The notes beneath the pieces are model-generated. The model searched no databases. It was not told the DNA's origin and worked only from the letters and a program-made list of their open reading frames with translations. 64,000 nucleotides of DNA, from contig CM055311.2 of NCBI GenBank assembly GCA_029255685.2, positions 4,574,269-4,638,268 on the forward strand, given 5' to 3'. This document shows, in pieces, positions 33,355 through 44,726 of this stretch. The stretch is from Silene conica. Its lineage: Eukaryota; Streptophyta; Magnoliopsida; Caryophyllales; Caryophyllaceae. The translations under genes were made by a program, and so were the position numbers. How positions within the stretch are numbered: position 1 is the first letter of the stretch; every line of letters starts with the position of its first letter.

Positions 33355-36300
33355 CTACAACTTGGGAACACATCCAATTCCCATGGAATGAATGTGCCCT
33401 TCATGCTTATCACGTGGTAATGCTTTTGTGAGAGGATCAGCTATGTTGTCATCCGTAGCGATCTTTTCAATAAAAATCTCCTTTTGCTCCACGTAATCCC
33501 GGATTAGATGAGCTTTCCGTTGTACATGCCTAGCCTTGCTGCTAGACTTATGCTCCTTAGCTTGGAAGATGGCACCGCTATTGTCACAATAGACGGTGAT
33601 AGGGTCATTCGAACTAGGCACTACTGATAGTCCTTGTAAGAATTGACGCATCCATATTGCTTCCTTAGCTGCTTCTGAGGCGGCATAGTACTCGGACTCA
33701 GTCGTAGAATCTGCTGTAACACTCTGTTTAGAACTTTTCCAGCTGACAGCAGCGCCATTAAGAGTAAAGACAAATCCAGACTGAGATTTCGAGTCATCTC
33801 GATCTGTTTGGAAGCTAGCATCTGCGTAACCCGTGGCGCAGAGCGTCGAGTCGCCTCCAAAAGTCAATCCCCAATCTTTAGTCCTCCGTAGGTACTTAAG
33901 AATGTTTTTCACGGCCATCCAGTGGTGTTCACCTGGATGAGCTTGGAATCGACTGGTCATACTCAATGCATATGCAACGTCTGGACGTGTGCATATCATG
34001 GCATACATGATCGATCCTATTGCCGAGGCATAAGGAATCTGACTCATGCGCTCTTTCTCTTCCACTGACTTAGCTTCTTGAGACTTGCTCAAGTGAAGCC
34101 CAGGAGTCATAGGAAGGAACCCCTTCTTGGAGTTCGTCATGCTGAATCTCTCCAGAATCTTCTCTATATAAGATTCCTGACTGAGAGACAACATCCGTCG
34201 TGATCTATCCCTGTAGATACGGATGCCCAAAATTCTTTGTGCCTCTCCCAGATCTTTCATCTGGAAATGGTTTTTCAACCATGCTTTAACCGAAGATAAG
34301 AGAGGTATGTCATTCCCAATCAAGAGTATGTCATCGACATACAGTACTAGGAATACAATCTTACTCCCACTCGACTTGATATAGAGACATGGTTCTTCGA
34401 CTGATCGAATGAACCCATTCTCTTTTATCACTTGGTGGAAGCGATGATTCCAACTCCGCGATGCTTGCTTAAGTCCATAGATGGAACGCTTAAGCTTGCA
34501 AACTTTCTTAGGATGTGCTGGATCGATAAAACCCTCGGGTTGTACCATGTACAACTCTTCCTCCAAATAACCGTTTAAGAAGGCGGTTTTAACGTCCATT
34601 TGCCATATTTCATAGTCATGAAATGCGGCGATCGCTAAGATAATCCGAATGGAACGTAGCATGACTACGGGTGCAAAGATCTCATCATAGTGCAAGCCTG
34701 GCACTTGAGTGAAACCTTTAGCAACTAGTCTAGCCTTATGGATATCTTGTTGTCCTTCCACGGCATGCTTTATCTTGTAAAGCCATTTGCATTGAAGGGG
34801 ACGTACCTTTGCAGGTAAGTCCACAAGATCCCACACGTTGTTCTCATACATGGAGTCCATCTCGGATTGCATGGCTTCTAGCCATAGCTTTGAGTCAGAA
34901 CTCGTCATGGCACCTTTATAGGTTTTGGGTTCATCACCCTCTAGGAGTAAGACGTCATCTGTATCATGTTCCTCGACCATACCAATGTATCTGTCCGGTG
35001 GAATAGAGACTCTTCCCGACCTCCTAGGTTCCTCAGGGATATCTACCGCAGCCTCAGGTGAAGGAACTGTTTCCTCCAATGGTTGCTCGGTAGTTGGTTC
35101 TTGAACCTCCGATAACTCGAAGGTTCTATTACTCGACTTGTTCTCGAGAAATTCTTTCTCTAAGAACGTCGCACTAGCCGCAACAAAAACACGTTGTTCG
35201 GTAGGCGAGTAGAAGTAATGACCAAAAGTTCCCTTTGGATAGCCTATAAAGTATGTCTTGACCGATCGCGGGCCGAGCTTATCCTCGTGTCTCCACTTGA
35301 CATAAGCCTCGCAGCCCCAAACCCGAATAAAGGACAAGTTAGGGACCGTTCCCTTCCATAACTCGAATGGAGTCTTGTCAACAGCTTTAGACGGACTTCG
35401 GTTTAGTATTAGAGCGGCTGACAAAAGAGCATAGCCCCACAATGAATCAGGCACAACGGTGTGACTCATCATGGATCGAACCATATCAAGTAAAGTTCGA
35501 TTTCTCCGTTCGGACACACCATTTAATTGTGGTGTTCCAGGTGGAGTCAACTGTAGCACGATCCCACAGTCTTTTAGGTGTTGATCAAACTCGCGTGAAA
35601 AATACTCACCACCACGATCCGAGCGTAGTGTTTTAATCTTTCTACCCAGCTGGTTCTGTACCCGATTCTGGTATTCTTTGAACTTGTCAAAGGATTCACT
35701 TTTATGTTTCATCAAGTAGACATAGCCATATCTACTCAAATCATCCGTGAAAGTGATGAAATACCTATAGCCTTCTCGTGCGTTGATCGACATAGGGCCA
35801 CATACGTCCGTATGTATGAGTCCTAATAGGTCGGCAGCGCGCATTCCAACACCTTTGAAGGAAATACGAGTCATTTTGCCGATGAGACATGATTCACACG
35901 TGCCATATGATTCGAAATCAAAGGGCGAAATAGCTCCATTCTGAATGAGCTGTTTTACGCGTTTCTCATTTATGTGTCCCATACGACAATGCCATAGGTA
36001 AGTTTGATCTTTGTCACCTACCTTTATTCTTTTATTATTCACATGTAATATCTCGGTAGTTTGATCTAAAACATAAATTCCATTCATGGAAACTGCCTTG
36101 CCATAAATCATATTGTGCAAAGAGAAAATACAACTATTATTCTCTATTACAAATGAAAATCCGAGTTTGTCAAGTGCAGAAACTGAAATAATGTTTTTGG
36201 ATAAACTAGGAACATAATAACAGTTATACAAAAATAACTCGAATCCACTTGGAAGCTGGATTACGTATGTTCCCTTCGAGACTGCAGCCACACGTGCTCC

Positions 36301-37386
36301 ATTCCCGACACGCAGGTCCACCTCACCCTTGATTAGGGGTTCTTGGTTTCGGAGGCCCTGCACATGATTACATAGATGAGAACCACAACCGGTATCAAGT
36401 ACCCAAGTTCCGCAACTTGCATGGTTAATCTCAATCATGTGAATAAAAGAAGAAGAAGACATACCAACAGGAGTAACACGGCCTGCTTTAATGTCCTCGC
36501 GATACACGGGGCATGAGCGCCTCCAATGCCCAGTCTTGTGGCAATGGTGACATTCCATGCTTGTATCCTTGCTCTTTGTCTTGCCTTGTGAGTTACTCGA
36601 CTCACCAGGCCCACTCTTAGCAAATCCTGGTTTCTTGAACCTGGGCTTACCTACTGCTAGGTCGCCCTGAGCTTTAGCCTTCCCTTTACCTTTCCCCTTA
36701 CTGGAGATCATGAGAACATCCTGCTTAAGACTCCTACTCAACTTAAGATCCTTCTCAGTCTGTACGAGAAGGGAGTGGAGCTCATGGGGAGTCTTCTTCA
36801 TGTCGTTCATGTAGTAGTTGGCCCTAAAGAGGGCGAACCCATCATGAAGCGAATGAAGCATGCGATCAACGATGATGTTCTCACTGATCTTGCAGTTTAG
36901 GGACTCCAGTTTCTCGATATTCTCAATCATGTTGAGAATATGTGGGCTAACAGCTTGGCCCTTCTGGAGTTTCGCCTCAAAGAAGCGACAGGTATGCTCA
37001 TAAGAAACGATTCTCGGAGCCTTGGAGAATTCGTTAGTGAGCGTGGTGAAAATCTTGTTTGCACCATGGGTTATGAAGCGTCTTTGCAAATTGGATTCCA
37101 TTGCATAGATGAGTACGTTCTTTATCGCACCCGCTTCCATGACGAAGTCGCTATGAGCGCGAACATCGTTGGCTCTAGCTCCAGTTCCTGGGTGTGCCGG
37201 AATGGGCTCAGTTAAAAACTTAAGCTTTCCGTCAGCAATGGCAGCATTCCGTAGTGCTGCCTCCCAGTCAGAGAAGTTTGACCCATCATTCCTCAGTCTA
37301 GTTGACTGATTCATGGAGTCCATGAAGGCTTTTAGCCAGGATTCACGTGCTAGCTTGGCACTTGGCATTGGGTCTTCACCAGCCAT
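33355..37386 (-). CDS. Copia A Gag-Pol polyprotein
   Basis: 1343 codons from ATG (37384-37386). Gag occupies about 1-270, then a zinc knuckle CHHCHKTGHWRRSC (279-292) and protease WVLDTGCGSH (Asp331). Integrase has an HHCC finger (HCRMGHIN...CESC) and the triad Asp527, Asp590, Glu626 (35-residue D-E spacing). RT has LYVDDILLIGN (Asp1018-Asp1019). RNase H has GYADASF, TTESEYYAAS and VYCDN. Integrase before RT fixes it as Ty1/copia. No stop or frameshift, and all catalytic residues are present. About 13 residues differ from copy B. The lineage within copia is not assigned with confidence. Confidence 0.97.
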   Translation of the reverse strand: MAGEDPMPSAKLARESWLKAFMDSMNQSTRLRNDGSNFSDWEAALRNAAIADGKLKFLTEPIPAHPGTGARANDVRAHSDFVMEAGAIKNVLIYAMESNLQRRFITHGANKIFTTLTNEFSKAPRIVSYEHTCRFFEAKLQKGQAVSPHILNMIENIEKLESLNCKISENIIVDRMLHSLHDGFALFRANYYMNDMKKTPHELHSLLVQTEKDLKLSRSLKQDVLMISSKGKGKGKAKAQGDLAVGKPRFKKPGFAKSGPGESSNSQGKTKSKDTSMECHHCHKTGHWRRSCPVYREDIKAGRVTPVGMSSSSFIHMIEINHASCGTWVLDTGCGSHLCNHVQGLRNQEPLIKGEVDLRVGNGARVAAVSKGTYVIQLPSGFELFLYNCYYVPSLSKNIISVSALDKLGFSFVIENNSCIFSLHNMIYGKAVSMNGIYVLDQTTEILHVNNKRIKVGDKDQTYLWHCRMGHINEKRVKQLIQNGAISPFDFESYGTCESCLIGKMTRISFKGVGMRAADLLGLIHTDVCGPMSINAREGYRYFITFTDDLSRYGYVYLMKHKSESFDKFKEYQNRVQNQLGRKIKTLRSDRGGEYFSREFDQHLKDCGIVLQLTPPGTPQLNGVSERRNRTLLDMVRSMMSHTVVPDSLWGYALLSAALILNRSPSKAVDKTPFELWKGTVPNLSFIRVWGCEAYVKWRHEDKLGPRSVKTYFIGYPKGTFGHYFYSPTEQRVFVAASATFLEKEFLENKSSNRTFELSEVQEPTTEQPLEETVPSPEAAVDIPEEPRRSGRVSIPPDRYIGMVEEHDTDDVLLLEGDEPKTYKGAMTSSDSKLWLEAMQSEMDSMYENNVWDLVDLPAKVRPLQCKWLYKIKHAVEGQQDIHKARLVAKGFTQVPGLHYDEIFAPVVMLRSIRIILAIAAFHDYEIWQMDVKTAFLNGYLEEELYMVQPEGFIDPAHPKKVCKLKRSIYGLKQASRSWNHRFHQVIKENGFIRSVEEPCLYIKSSGSKIVFLVLYVDDILLIGNDIPLLSSVKAWLKNHFQMKDLGEAQRILGIRIYRDRSRRMLSLSQESYIEKILERFSMTNSKKGFLPMTPGLHLSKSQEAKSVEEKERMSQIPYASAIGSIMYAMICTRPDVAYALSMTSRFQAHPGEHHWMAVKNILKYLRRTKDWGLTFGGDSTLCATGYADASFQTDRDDSKSQSGFVFTLNGAAVSWKSSKQSVTADSTTESEYYAASEAAKEAIWMRQFLQGLSVVPSSNDPITVYCDNSGAIFQAKEHKSSSKARHVQRKAHLIRDYVEQKEIFIEKIATDDNIADPLTKALPRDKHEGHIHSMGIGCVPKL

Positions 37387-39134
37387 TTTAGATTTACAGT
37401 AGTTTTAATGAACGTGTTCTACACTGAAAAGAAGATAAAACAAAACCATATAAGCAACTTATTGTTGTGATTTAAGTCTATATTAAATTGAATTTAAACT
37501 CGTAGACTCATGCATTTATATAATTGATCTCCCTCAAGAATTATATAAACGATCCCAAGACTCAATTTCCGTATATTGATAAGCCCACAGTTTGGCTAAT
37601 TCCAATCGTTGGAACTCTTGGTCGATAGATTTCCGTAAATCCTATCTATTAGTCCATCTCAGTCACTGGAATATTATCGAGTGACCATGATGTTGAGATA
37701 AAATAAATCATCTGTTCCCACTTACCCGACGTAGAAGGGGTCATATTATGCCTACCGACGAAGAAGGGATTCATGGGAGGCTGATTTATAAAGACTAATC
37801 TCAATTTTTGGTTATAAGAGGAAGACCCCATCAACTTTTATTTATCCATATTTAAGTGAACTAAAAACTAGCATATGCGTGAATGAATTAAATAAAGTGA
37901 TGGCTTTTAAATGACATGTGACATCTGTATTGTCACAGAAAACTAACGCGAAAAATCTACATGAGTCAGTTTTCAGGCATGATATAGGTGGTTTGGTTTT
38001 TAGGCGGAATATGATGCAAGCTATTATCGATGAAAGCGTAAAGATAAATGCAATAAACGTAAATAAAAGTCCTAGTGTGGCCTATCCTACCAAAATAAAC
38101 ATAAAACAACTTGGAATCCACCGTTGGACCCTAGAAGCTTGTCTTGATGTTTCATCTTGGTCCTTGCAGCGGGAGTGAGCATCCGGTCTCCGTCTTGTCT
38201 TTGGTCTTCACAAAATTACTAATTTAAATTACAAGAGTAATCCTAGATACATTCTAATTTAAATACAAAAGTAATTACATGGCAAAAACCCAAAACGGAG
38301 ATTCAAGATCTCAAAATTACAAGCAAGATCGTGTCCCTTCATTACGGTGACACAATCTTCTAAGGCCACACTAAGTTACAACCGTTTGCAAAATTAAATA
38401 CGTTATTGAAAGCATTCAAGGCATTCACAAGACGATAAATAAAATGCATCAACTAAAAACAATTTATACATGACATAATACCGTTATTATGATTAATAAA
38501 TTTATACCAAACCACCTTTTAAGATTAAAATTAAGTGACTATACCGTTTTAATCACCAATTTTAATAAACATATAATCCATTGTTTTAAACTGTTTTTAA
38601 AAACAATATGTATCAAACGAGGGTGAACCGTTTCACTAAATAATATACTATTTCCGTATACAGTATATTATTTTAAGCCATGTGAAAATAAGAAAACAAG
38701 TTATTTTCGAAAATAAACACCCCGAAACGAGAGCACTCGATCGAGTAACAGGGGCACTCGATCGAGTGTCAGGGTCACTCGATCGAGTGCAGCAGGGCTC
38801 GATCGAGTGGCTCGTAAAATTGCAAATCGCTGCACTTTTAAATTAAAACGGGTTTATAACATGGATTTAAAACTTGTAAATCATATATAAACAACAACAA
38901 AAGATTCACATATTGCTAAAAATATCGATTAATTAACAATATGCAAATTATAATCGAAAACAAGATCGATTTCTCACTAAAAACTCACGCACGGCAGCTT
39001 GGTACGATGGCACTCGATCGAGTGTCACAGGGACTCGATCGAGTGCCTTCGACAGAAGGTACGGTTTTCAAAATTTTAAAACTTATGAAAGACACAATTG
39101 TAAAATTTTCATGGCCTAAGGCTCTGATACCACT
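37387..39134 (-). other. Copia A untranslated leader with palindrome array
   Basis: A long leader (about 1.75 kb) between PBS (39121-39132, TGGTATCAGAGC on the minus strand) and gag. It has four CTCGATCGAG-centred palindromes at 38742-38818 and two more at 39010-39044. No ORF on the sense strand. A leader of this length suggests RNA-structure roles such as dimerisation, packaging or translation control (inference). Confidence 0.8.
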
Positions 39135-40132
39135 TGAGGGGAATAAAACGCGTATTCACCCTAAATATGCAGGATTATAATGAAATATGCAATTGTGAAT
39201 ATCGTCATAAGATTAAAAACATGAGAAAAGAAGTACAACCTTTAGTCCTCGCGCAAAAGGCCTAAGAACAGGAATTAATGTAAATTCCCTCCTATAACTT
39301 GCACCCAAGACTTAGTTTGAGACGTGGCCGCGTGTGCTAGAAATCCTCTCCAATTGCCTTGCAATATTGGGAGAGCTATTGAGTTTAGATGTGAGATCTG
39401 AGGTATTTGAGAAAAGAATGTCTCAAAACCCTAATTTTACTTTCAGATAATTAAACAGTGCACCAAGAGTAGTTGATATAAGGAGAAGGACTCTCCTTAT
39501 ATACTACATGAGGCCGGCCGAATATAGGGTTTGGGTAGGAGTGGGCTTTCCACTCTTACCTTATCCTAATGCGTGATTCGACCCAATTAGCTATTATTTA
39601 TTCGCGGGTTTAATTTATAAATCGTAACATGTTATCAGTTATTAATACAGTCGATATATTAATAATGGTCTGATAAAATACGATATTGTATAATTACCTA
39701 AATTAATATAACTGTTTATATTAATTCGCGAATACAATATTTAATTAAATATATAACTGTTTATATTTAATTTACGAATTAAACATGTAATCCGTATTAG
39801 CTAAAATTATTTAATCCGTATTAAATAATAATCTCAACATCTTATTGACTAATTTAATAGTCAATACCTCTGACTAACTGTTTAGTCATATCCGGCAAAA
39901 TGTGACTGTATTTTCATACCTTCACATCTCTCAAACGTGTCCTATAGGTGTGACGTATAGGGACCAGTTGACCACCGCCATCCGTATGACAATAACGTCA
40001 AACTTATCTAGCAAGCCAACCGTTATTGATAAACGTGGATCAACTGGTAATAATACTAAAGTATGCCCTTGTGATCCTTAAAGAGATTTAATAAGTCATT
40101 GTACTTAATTGTCAAGGACACCAGCCCCAACA
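39135..40132 (-). repeat. Copia A 5' LTR with candidate TATA box
   Basis: Mirror of 31495-32492. A minus-strand TATATAA lies at 39497-39503, the likely TATA box of the element promoter. The equivalent site in copia B is changed to TACATAA. Confidence 0.93.
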
Positions 40133-40182
40133 CTGACAGCATTAGAAATTCGGGTCACCTCCCCGGCAACGGCGCCAAAATT
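40133..40182 (-). other. Athila-like PBS and adjoining bases, minus strand
   Basis: After the CTGAC duplication come about 20 bp of leader, then the reverse complement of TGGCGCCGTTGCCGGGGA (40160-40177), a perfect Asp-tRNA PBS. It faces the plus-strand PBS at 28865. Once copia A is removed, plus-strand internal DNA runs directly into this inverted PBS. Confidence 0.85.
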
Positions 40183-40532
40183 TGATACCCGTCGTTGTGG
40201 GTGTCAAAGATAAGATTTATAAACCAAACTAAAACTATAGATAGTGATAGTAAGGGTCGAAACACAGAGAGACAAGGTTAATTATGTTTGCTAATTTTTA
40301 ATCTATTAAGTAACAATAAAGAGGGGGTTTTGAGTTATTTTGGTTTGAACTAAATCTAACAATTATAATAAAGAATAAAACTGAAAAGAAGATGTAAAAA
40401 CGATGAAAAAAGAGATGCTAGGATGTTCGGGTAGTAAATAGCTACGATGGTGTAAATCCTAAGTCAACATGTATTGCAGTCGCGTAAGGGGTGTAACATA
40501 CACTACAAAAAAAACGCGGTGTTCTGACCGAA

Positions 40533-41000
40533 ATACTGACGGATTATACAGTCCGTCAGATGTCTCGGTGTACTGACACATTTCTGACGAAATATCCGTC
40601 AGAAATTTGTTTTGACGGATAACAGGTCACAAATTCGTTAAAATAGCAGACCGCGAAAACAAAATGGGAAGGCGCGAAATTTTGGTTGCAATTTCTGACG
40701 GATAGTGCGTCAGTAATAGTTAATGACGGATTCCCCGTCAGGAAAATTACTGACAAAAGGCTGACATAACTGAAAAAGTAGAACCATTTTCTGACGGATT
40801 ATCCGTCAGAAATGCCACGTAATATTTTATTGACGCATTATCCGTCAGTACCTTTTTTTTTTGCTTTTCCTATTTTCAATAATTCAAACCACGCCTGCAT
40901 TCAATTCTTTTACCTTTTTTACCCAAATTAAACGACTCTCCTGACGCCTTATCCGTCAGAGACTCTTTTTTTAAATTCCTGACGCCTTATCCGTCAGGAT
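40533..41000. repeat. CACTA 5' subterminal palindrome array
   Basis: About nine copies of a 16-24-bp palindrome, consensus CTGACGGATTATCCGTCAG, with variants in the second T-C arm (for example GACGCCTTATCCGTC at 40942 and 40980). Spacing is irregular and orientation is not informative because the unit is self-complementary. Confidence 0.9.
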
Positions 41001-41719
41001 TTTGTATAAAAAAAAGAAACAGAAGCATTCACGCGTTCACTTTCTTTTTTTTTTTTTTTAACCCCAAAACCCTTCGACAACCACCAACCCTCCCAAAATC
41101 CGATTTCTACCCCCACCAATCCTACCACCGTGACAACCACCAACACACTACTAACTCCATCTTGCTAATAGGTAATGTTTTTATGTTTTTTTCATTAATT
41201 TACAGTTTTCTTTTCGATTTATTTCAATTCATAATTGATTTGTTTGTACATTGTAGTGTGACAACCACCACCACCGTGACAACCTCCACCACCGTGACAA
41301 CCCCGCGCCAACACTGCTTTGCAAAATTAATTAGGTAATTGTTTATGTTTATTACTTAATTATTTATTTAAGAATGTGTTAGTTTAGAAAGTAATTAGTG
41401 TAACTTATTTAGGTTAATAGATAATTAGTTAGAAATTTTGATTTAGGATAATGCCAATTAGATAGAAAAACTGACCTAGGATAGTAGCCTGTTAGATAGA
41501 AAAATTGACTTAGGATAGTTGCTAATAATTTGTTGTTGTTAGTGTTGTTACTTCTTAATTGTTGTTGTTGTTGTTGGTGATAGTTATTAGTTGTTAATTT
41601 TGAATTATTATTTGTTAATTGTTGTTGTTGTTGATCAACGATAATTTTTAGTTGTTAATTGTAGATTGTTGTTAATTGTTAGTTATTGATAATTCTGAAT
41701 TGTTAAATATTGACCTAGT
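41001..41719 (+). other. CACTA non-coding 5' region and deletion scar zone
   Basis: Contains CCACCACCGTGACAACC repeats (41100-41300) typical of an untranslated exon, candidate splice donors (TAGGTAATG near 41169), and a TTGTTGTTG/TAGTTGTTAATT low-complexity zone (41520-41705). The body of the main transposase would be expected about here; it is absent. Confidence 0.6.
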
Positions 41720-42352
41720 ACCCGTTCCAAAGCTACCATAAGCAATGGGGTTTGTGTGAATTCTACAGATGGGTTGGATTATTATGGAACTCTAAATGAA
41801 GTAGTTGAACTTGCCTATTATACCGAGCACAAGGTTTATAAAGTGATATTGTTTAAATGTGATTGGTTTGATAACTCCCCACAAGGACTTAGTATCCATA
41901 AGATATATGGACTTGTAGATGTGAATGAGAAAAGAAAACTCAAAGGACATAACCCATTTGTGGCAGCTTTTCAAGTCGATCAAGTTTGTTATGCTAGCTA
42001 TCCAACCACTAAGAAAGGTGATCAATGGTCTGCGGTTTTTAAAATCAAGGCACGATCACATGTTGATGCTCCTATTGACGAAATTGAATTCCAAGAAGAT
42101 GTGGTTCTCAATGATCATTCAATTTCATCAATTTTGGTAGAAGAGACAGATACTGAAGATGAGTATCAAGTGGTTGCAGATGAAATAGGTGAAATAGGTG
42201 AAGATGAATATGACGGGAATGTCGCGGAAGAAGAGGATAGAGATTTAGTTCAAAACACCACAATTGAGATAAATGAGGAGGAAGAAGAAGAAGTCGGAAT
42301 TCTATTTTCGGATGATGAAACTTTTTTAATTTCTAGTGATAGTGATAGTTAG
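41720..42352 (+). pseudogene. 3' exon remnant of CACTA main transposase (DUF4216-like)
   Basis: Open frame without a credible ATG. A splice acceptor-like TTGACCTAG precedes it. The translation has the hallmarks of the plant CACTA transposase C-terminus: GLDYYGTLNEVVELAY, VILFKCDWFD, an NPFVAAFQVDQVCY-like strand, then an acidic tail. This matches the DUF4216 region that ends Tnp2-type proteins. The upstream Tnp2 catalytic domain is not in the element. Stop at 42350-42352. Confidence 0.7.
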
Positions 42353-42537
42353 GGGTGATAGGGAGTACTTGTAATTGTTTATTTATCTTTTGAGCATACA
42401 TTTGTAAGACATGTTTTATTTATCCTTTGGTTATACATTCATAAGAAATGTATGAAAACTTTTTTTTATTTTTCATGGGTTAACATTTATTATTGCTAGT
42501 GTTTATTTGTATTGTTAGCTTTATTTGAAGCAGGTAA

Positions 42538-44037
42538 ATGTCGAGATTTATACGAAAGATATTGGGGAGTGGATCAGGTAGGCGTTCTCAAAATGAGAAC
42601 GAAGAAGTGGAGGAGAATGATGATGACCTTCATTTGACCGGTGACAATGTGCCCCACCGAAATCCACCGATTATACTCACTTCTGATCCTTCGGTAGTTA
42701 ACGGTTGTTGGTAAGTATTTTTTTTTATCCTCCATTAATGAAAAATATATCCTTCAAATTTATAATATTCATATTTATATATATGTGTTTGTTTTTAATC
42801 AGGTGGAATGACAAGATTGTAAAGAGATACGTGGTTGCCTCGTTCACTCAAAATCTTACCGATGAGTACTTCACCAACTGGACTGAAGCGAGTTATGCGC
42901 AACGAGAAAAGATGTGGATCTACTTTAAGGTAATGTAAAAATAAACAAGCCACATTAGTTCTTAAAATTAAACTAATATTTTCTATTTCTAATAACATTT
43001 TATTTTATGGCAGACTCATGTGAGGTCCATTGATTCTCAGTATGACCCTTTTCCTGAGTGGAAGAGGAGGGTCACGAGATTGATTACTCACATGGTGAAT
43101 GGTGTCAAATACGGAAAGAAGAAGTCGGATTGGGTGCCCGATAGTTGGAAGGAGAAGTTGGACGCAAGGTACGAGAACAATCCTGAATTTAAAAAAAAAT
43201 CAGACATAAACAAGGCAAATAGAAGGTCTGGTGCTAAGGACGGGAAAGCGTTGGGCACCCACACTCTAGGCCGCAAGAGTTGCTCTGATATTTTCAAAGA
43301 AATGGCAAGTATTTCATAAATTTTTAAAATATTAAATTTGGTTAATTAATATTTTATTGTCGGATATAATTAACATATAAGTTTTCTTTGCTTTTTAAAG
43401 GGCGAGTCGGCTACACCGTACAAGGTGTTTGAGAAGACGAAGAAAAACAAGAAGGGGGAGTGGATTAACCCTAAAGCTGCTCGGACAGACGTAAGTATTT
43501 CTAATCGAGCAACTTATTGTATATTTTTCATATTAAAATGATAATTTTACAATATATTTTATTTATTTTTTATTTAATAATTTCTCTTTTTTTCAGGCTG
43601 CTTACAATGAACTTTTGGGTCAACCAACGCCAACCGGAGAGCCTCGGGATGAGATTCAGACCTACCACGAAGCTGTTGGAGGATTTGACAAGAAAGGAGG
43701 TTTTTTTGGGATCGGTCCATTGGGTGAAGAGGTATGGTATGAGAATCCTAAGGACAAAAGAGGAGATCGTCGATCTTGTTCTTATCGACCAAGCATGTTT
43801 AGTCAAATGCAAACTGAGAATATGCGTCTTAAAGAACAAGTTGAAAGCACTCAAGCATCTCAAAAACAAATTCAAGAGGAAATGGCGGAAATGAAAAAAG
43901 CTTGGAGTGATATGCAGGCTTTCTTTTCCACTCAGTCATGCTCAAGTATGCCAAATTATCACCGACGTGATGACTTCTCGGACGACCCTCATGGCTTTGG
44001 ATGCAATAACATGTCAGTTGATCCTCCAACCACTTAG
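42538..44037 (+). CDS. Transposase_24-type (TnpA-like) protein, five exons
   Basis: Predicted exons 42538-42710, 42803-42929, 43014-43304, 43401-43490 and 43597-44037 join to 374 codons including the stop, all in frame. Introns 1, 2 and 4 are GT-AG. Intron 3 appears to start with GC (GCAAGT) and end AG. The protein matches the En/Spm-associated Transposase_24 pattern (DEYFTNWTEA, WKEKLDARYENNPEF, KANRRS, GTHTLGRKS, GFGIGPLGEEVW-like) and ends in a coiled-coil stretch (QMQTENMRLKEQVESTQASQKQIQEEMAEMKK). TnpA-like proteins bind the subterminal repeats, so this one probably recognises the palindromes at both ends. Intact as read; expression unknown. Confidence 0.8.
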
Positions 44038-44334
44038 CATAGTTTAGTCAAATGCAAACTGAGATTATGACTTATTAACTTTAGAACATATTTTATGTTA
44101 GTGTATGAATTATGAAGACTATTTTATGTAATTCAATTTCTTACCAATGTTTTTTCTTTGTTGTTGGTTAATTGTGTTGGTTCCCGCTTAGCGGTGGACT
44201 TGGAAATATAAATCTCCGTTTGGCGGATGATGAATGTTTTGCAGGATTTAGTGATTTTGAGGTTGTAAATATGAACAATGCTATCGCATTGGGCTGGACA
44301 GCAACCAGCTGTTTCCTGCCTATACTGCTTTAAA

Positions 44335-44726
44335 TTCTGACGGATAACCCGTCAAAAAAAGTCAAAAATTGACTAAATTCCCGACGGATAATCCGTCACA
44401 AAAGTCAACAGTTGACCAAATTTCCGACGGATTATCCGTCAGAAATTGAGTCAAATATTGACTTTTTGGACAAAATTCCTGACGGATTATCCGTCACAAA
44501 TTACCAAGTACTGACGGATTATCCGTCACTAAAAGTCAAAAAAAATTTGACCGTGGAATTTTTTCTTCTACGGATAGACCGTCAGAAGTCCGTCACAATT
44601 ATTTTTCTGACGGATAATTCGTCACAAACTTGATTTTCGTGACGAATATTTGGGACGGAAATTTCTGACGGATAATCCGTCAGAAACGCGAAATTCCTGA
44701 CGGATTTCCACTTTTCTGACGGATTT
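44335..44726. repeat. CACTA 3' subterminal palindrome array
   Basis: About ten copies of TGACGGATTATCCGTCA or half-variants, denser and less diverged than at the 5' end. Small ORFs through it are repeat translations. Confidence 0.9.

Larger units (their letters stand above)
31495..40132 (-). mobile_element. Intact Ty1/copia retrotransposon, copy A
   Basis: 8638-bp element flanked by CTGAC (31490-31494 and 40133-40137). LTRs are 998 bp each (31495-32492 and 39135-40132) and by eye differ at only one base (GATATA versus GATTTA near 32445/40087), so insertion is very recent. Minus-strand order: 5' LTR, PBS 39121-39132, 1.7-kb leader, 1343-codon gag-pol, 0.86-kb 3' segment, polypurine tract, 3' LTR. 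Potentially autonomous. Inserted at the junction between oppositely oriented Athila-like units. Confidence 0.97.

Noticed and set aside
33355..37386. Endogenous virus rather than retrotransposon
   Set aside because: Integrase precedes RT and there is no envelope or movement gene: plain Ty1/copia.
38742..39044. Regularly spaced palindromes resembling a CRISPR array
   Set aside because: Units are only 10-14 bp, spacing is irregular, the host is a plant retrotransposon leader and no cas gene exists.
42795..43297. Minus-strand ORFs over the CACTA gene
   Set aside because: Shadows of the plus-strand exons, which are supported by splice sites and family motifs.
44412..44633. 73-codon ORF through the CACTA 3' end
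   Set aside because: Translation of the subterminal palindrome array.
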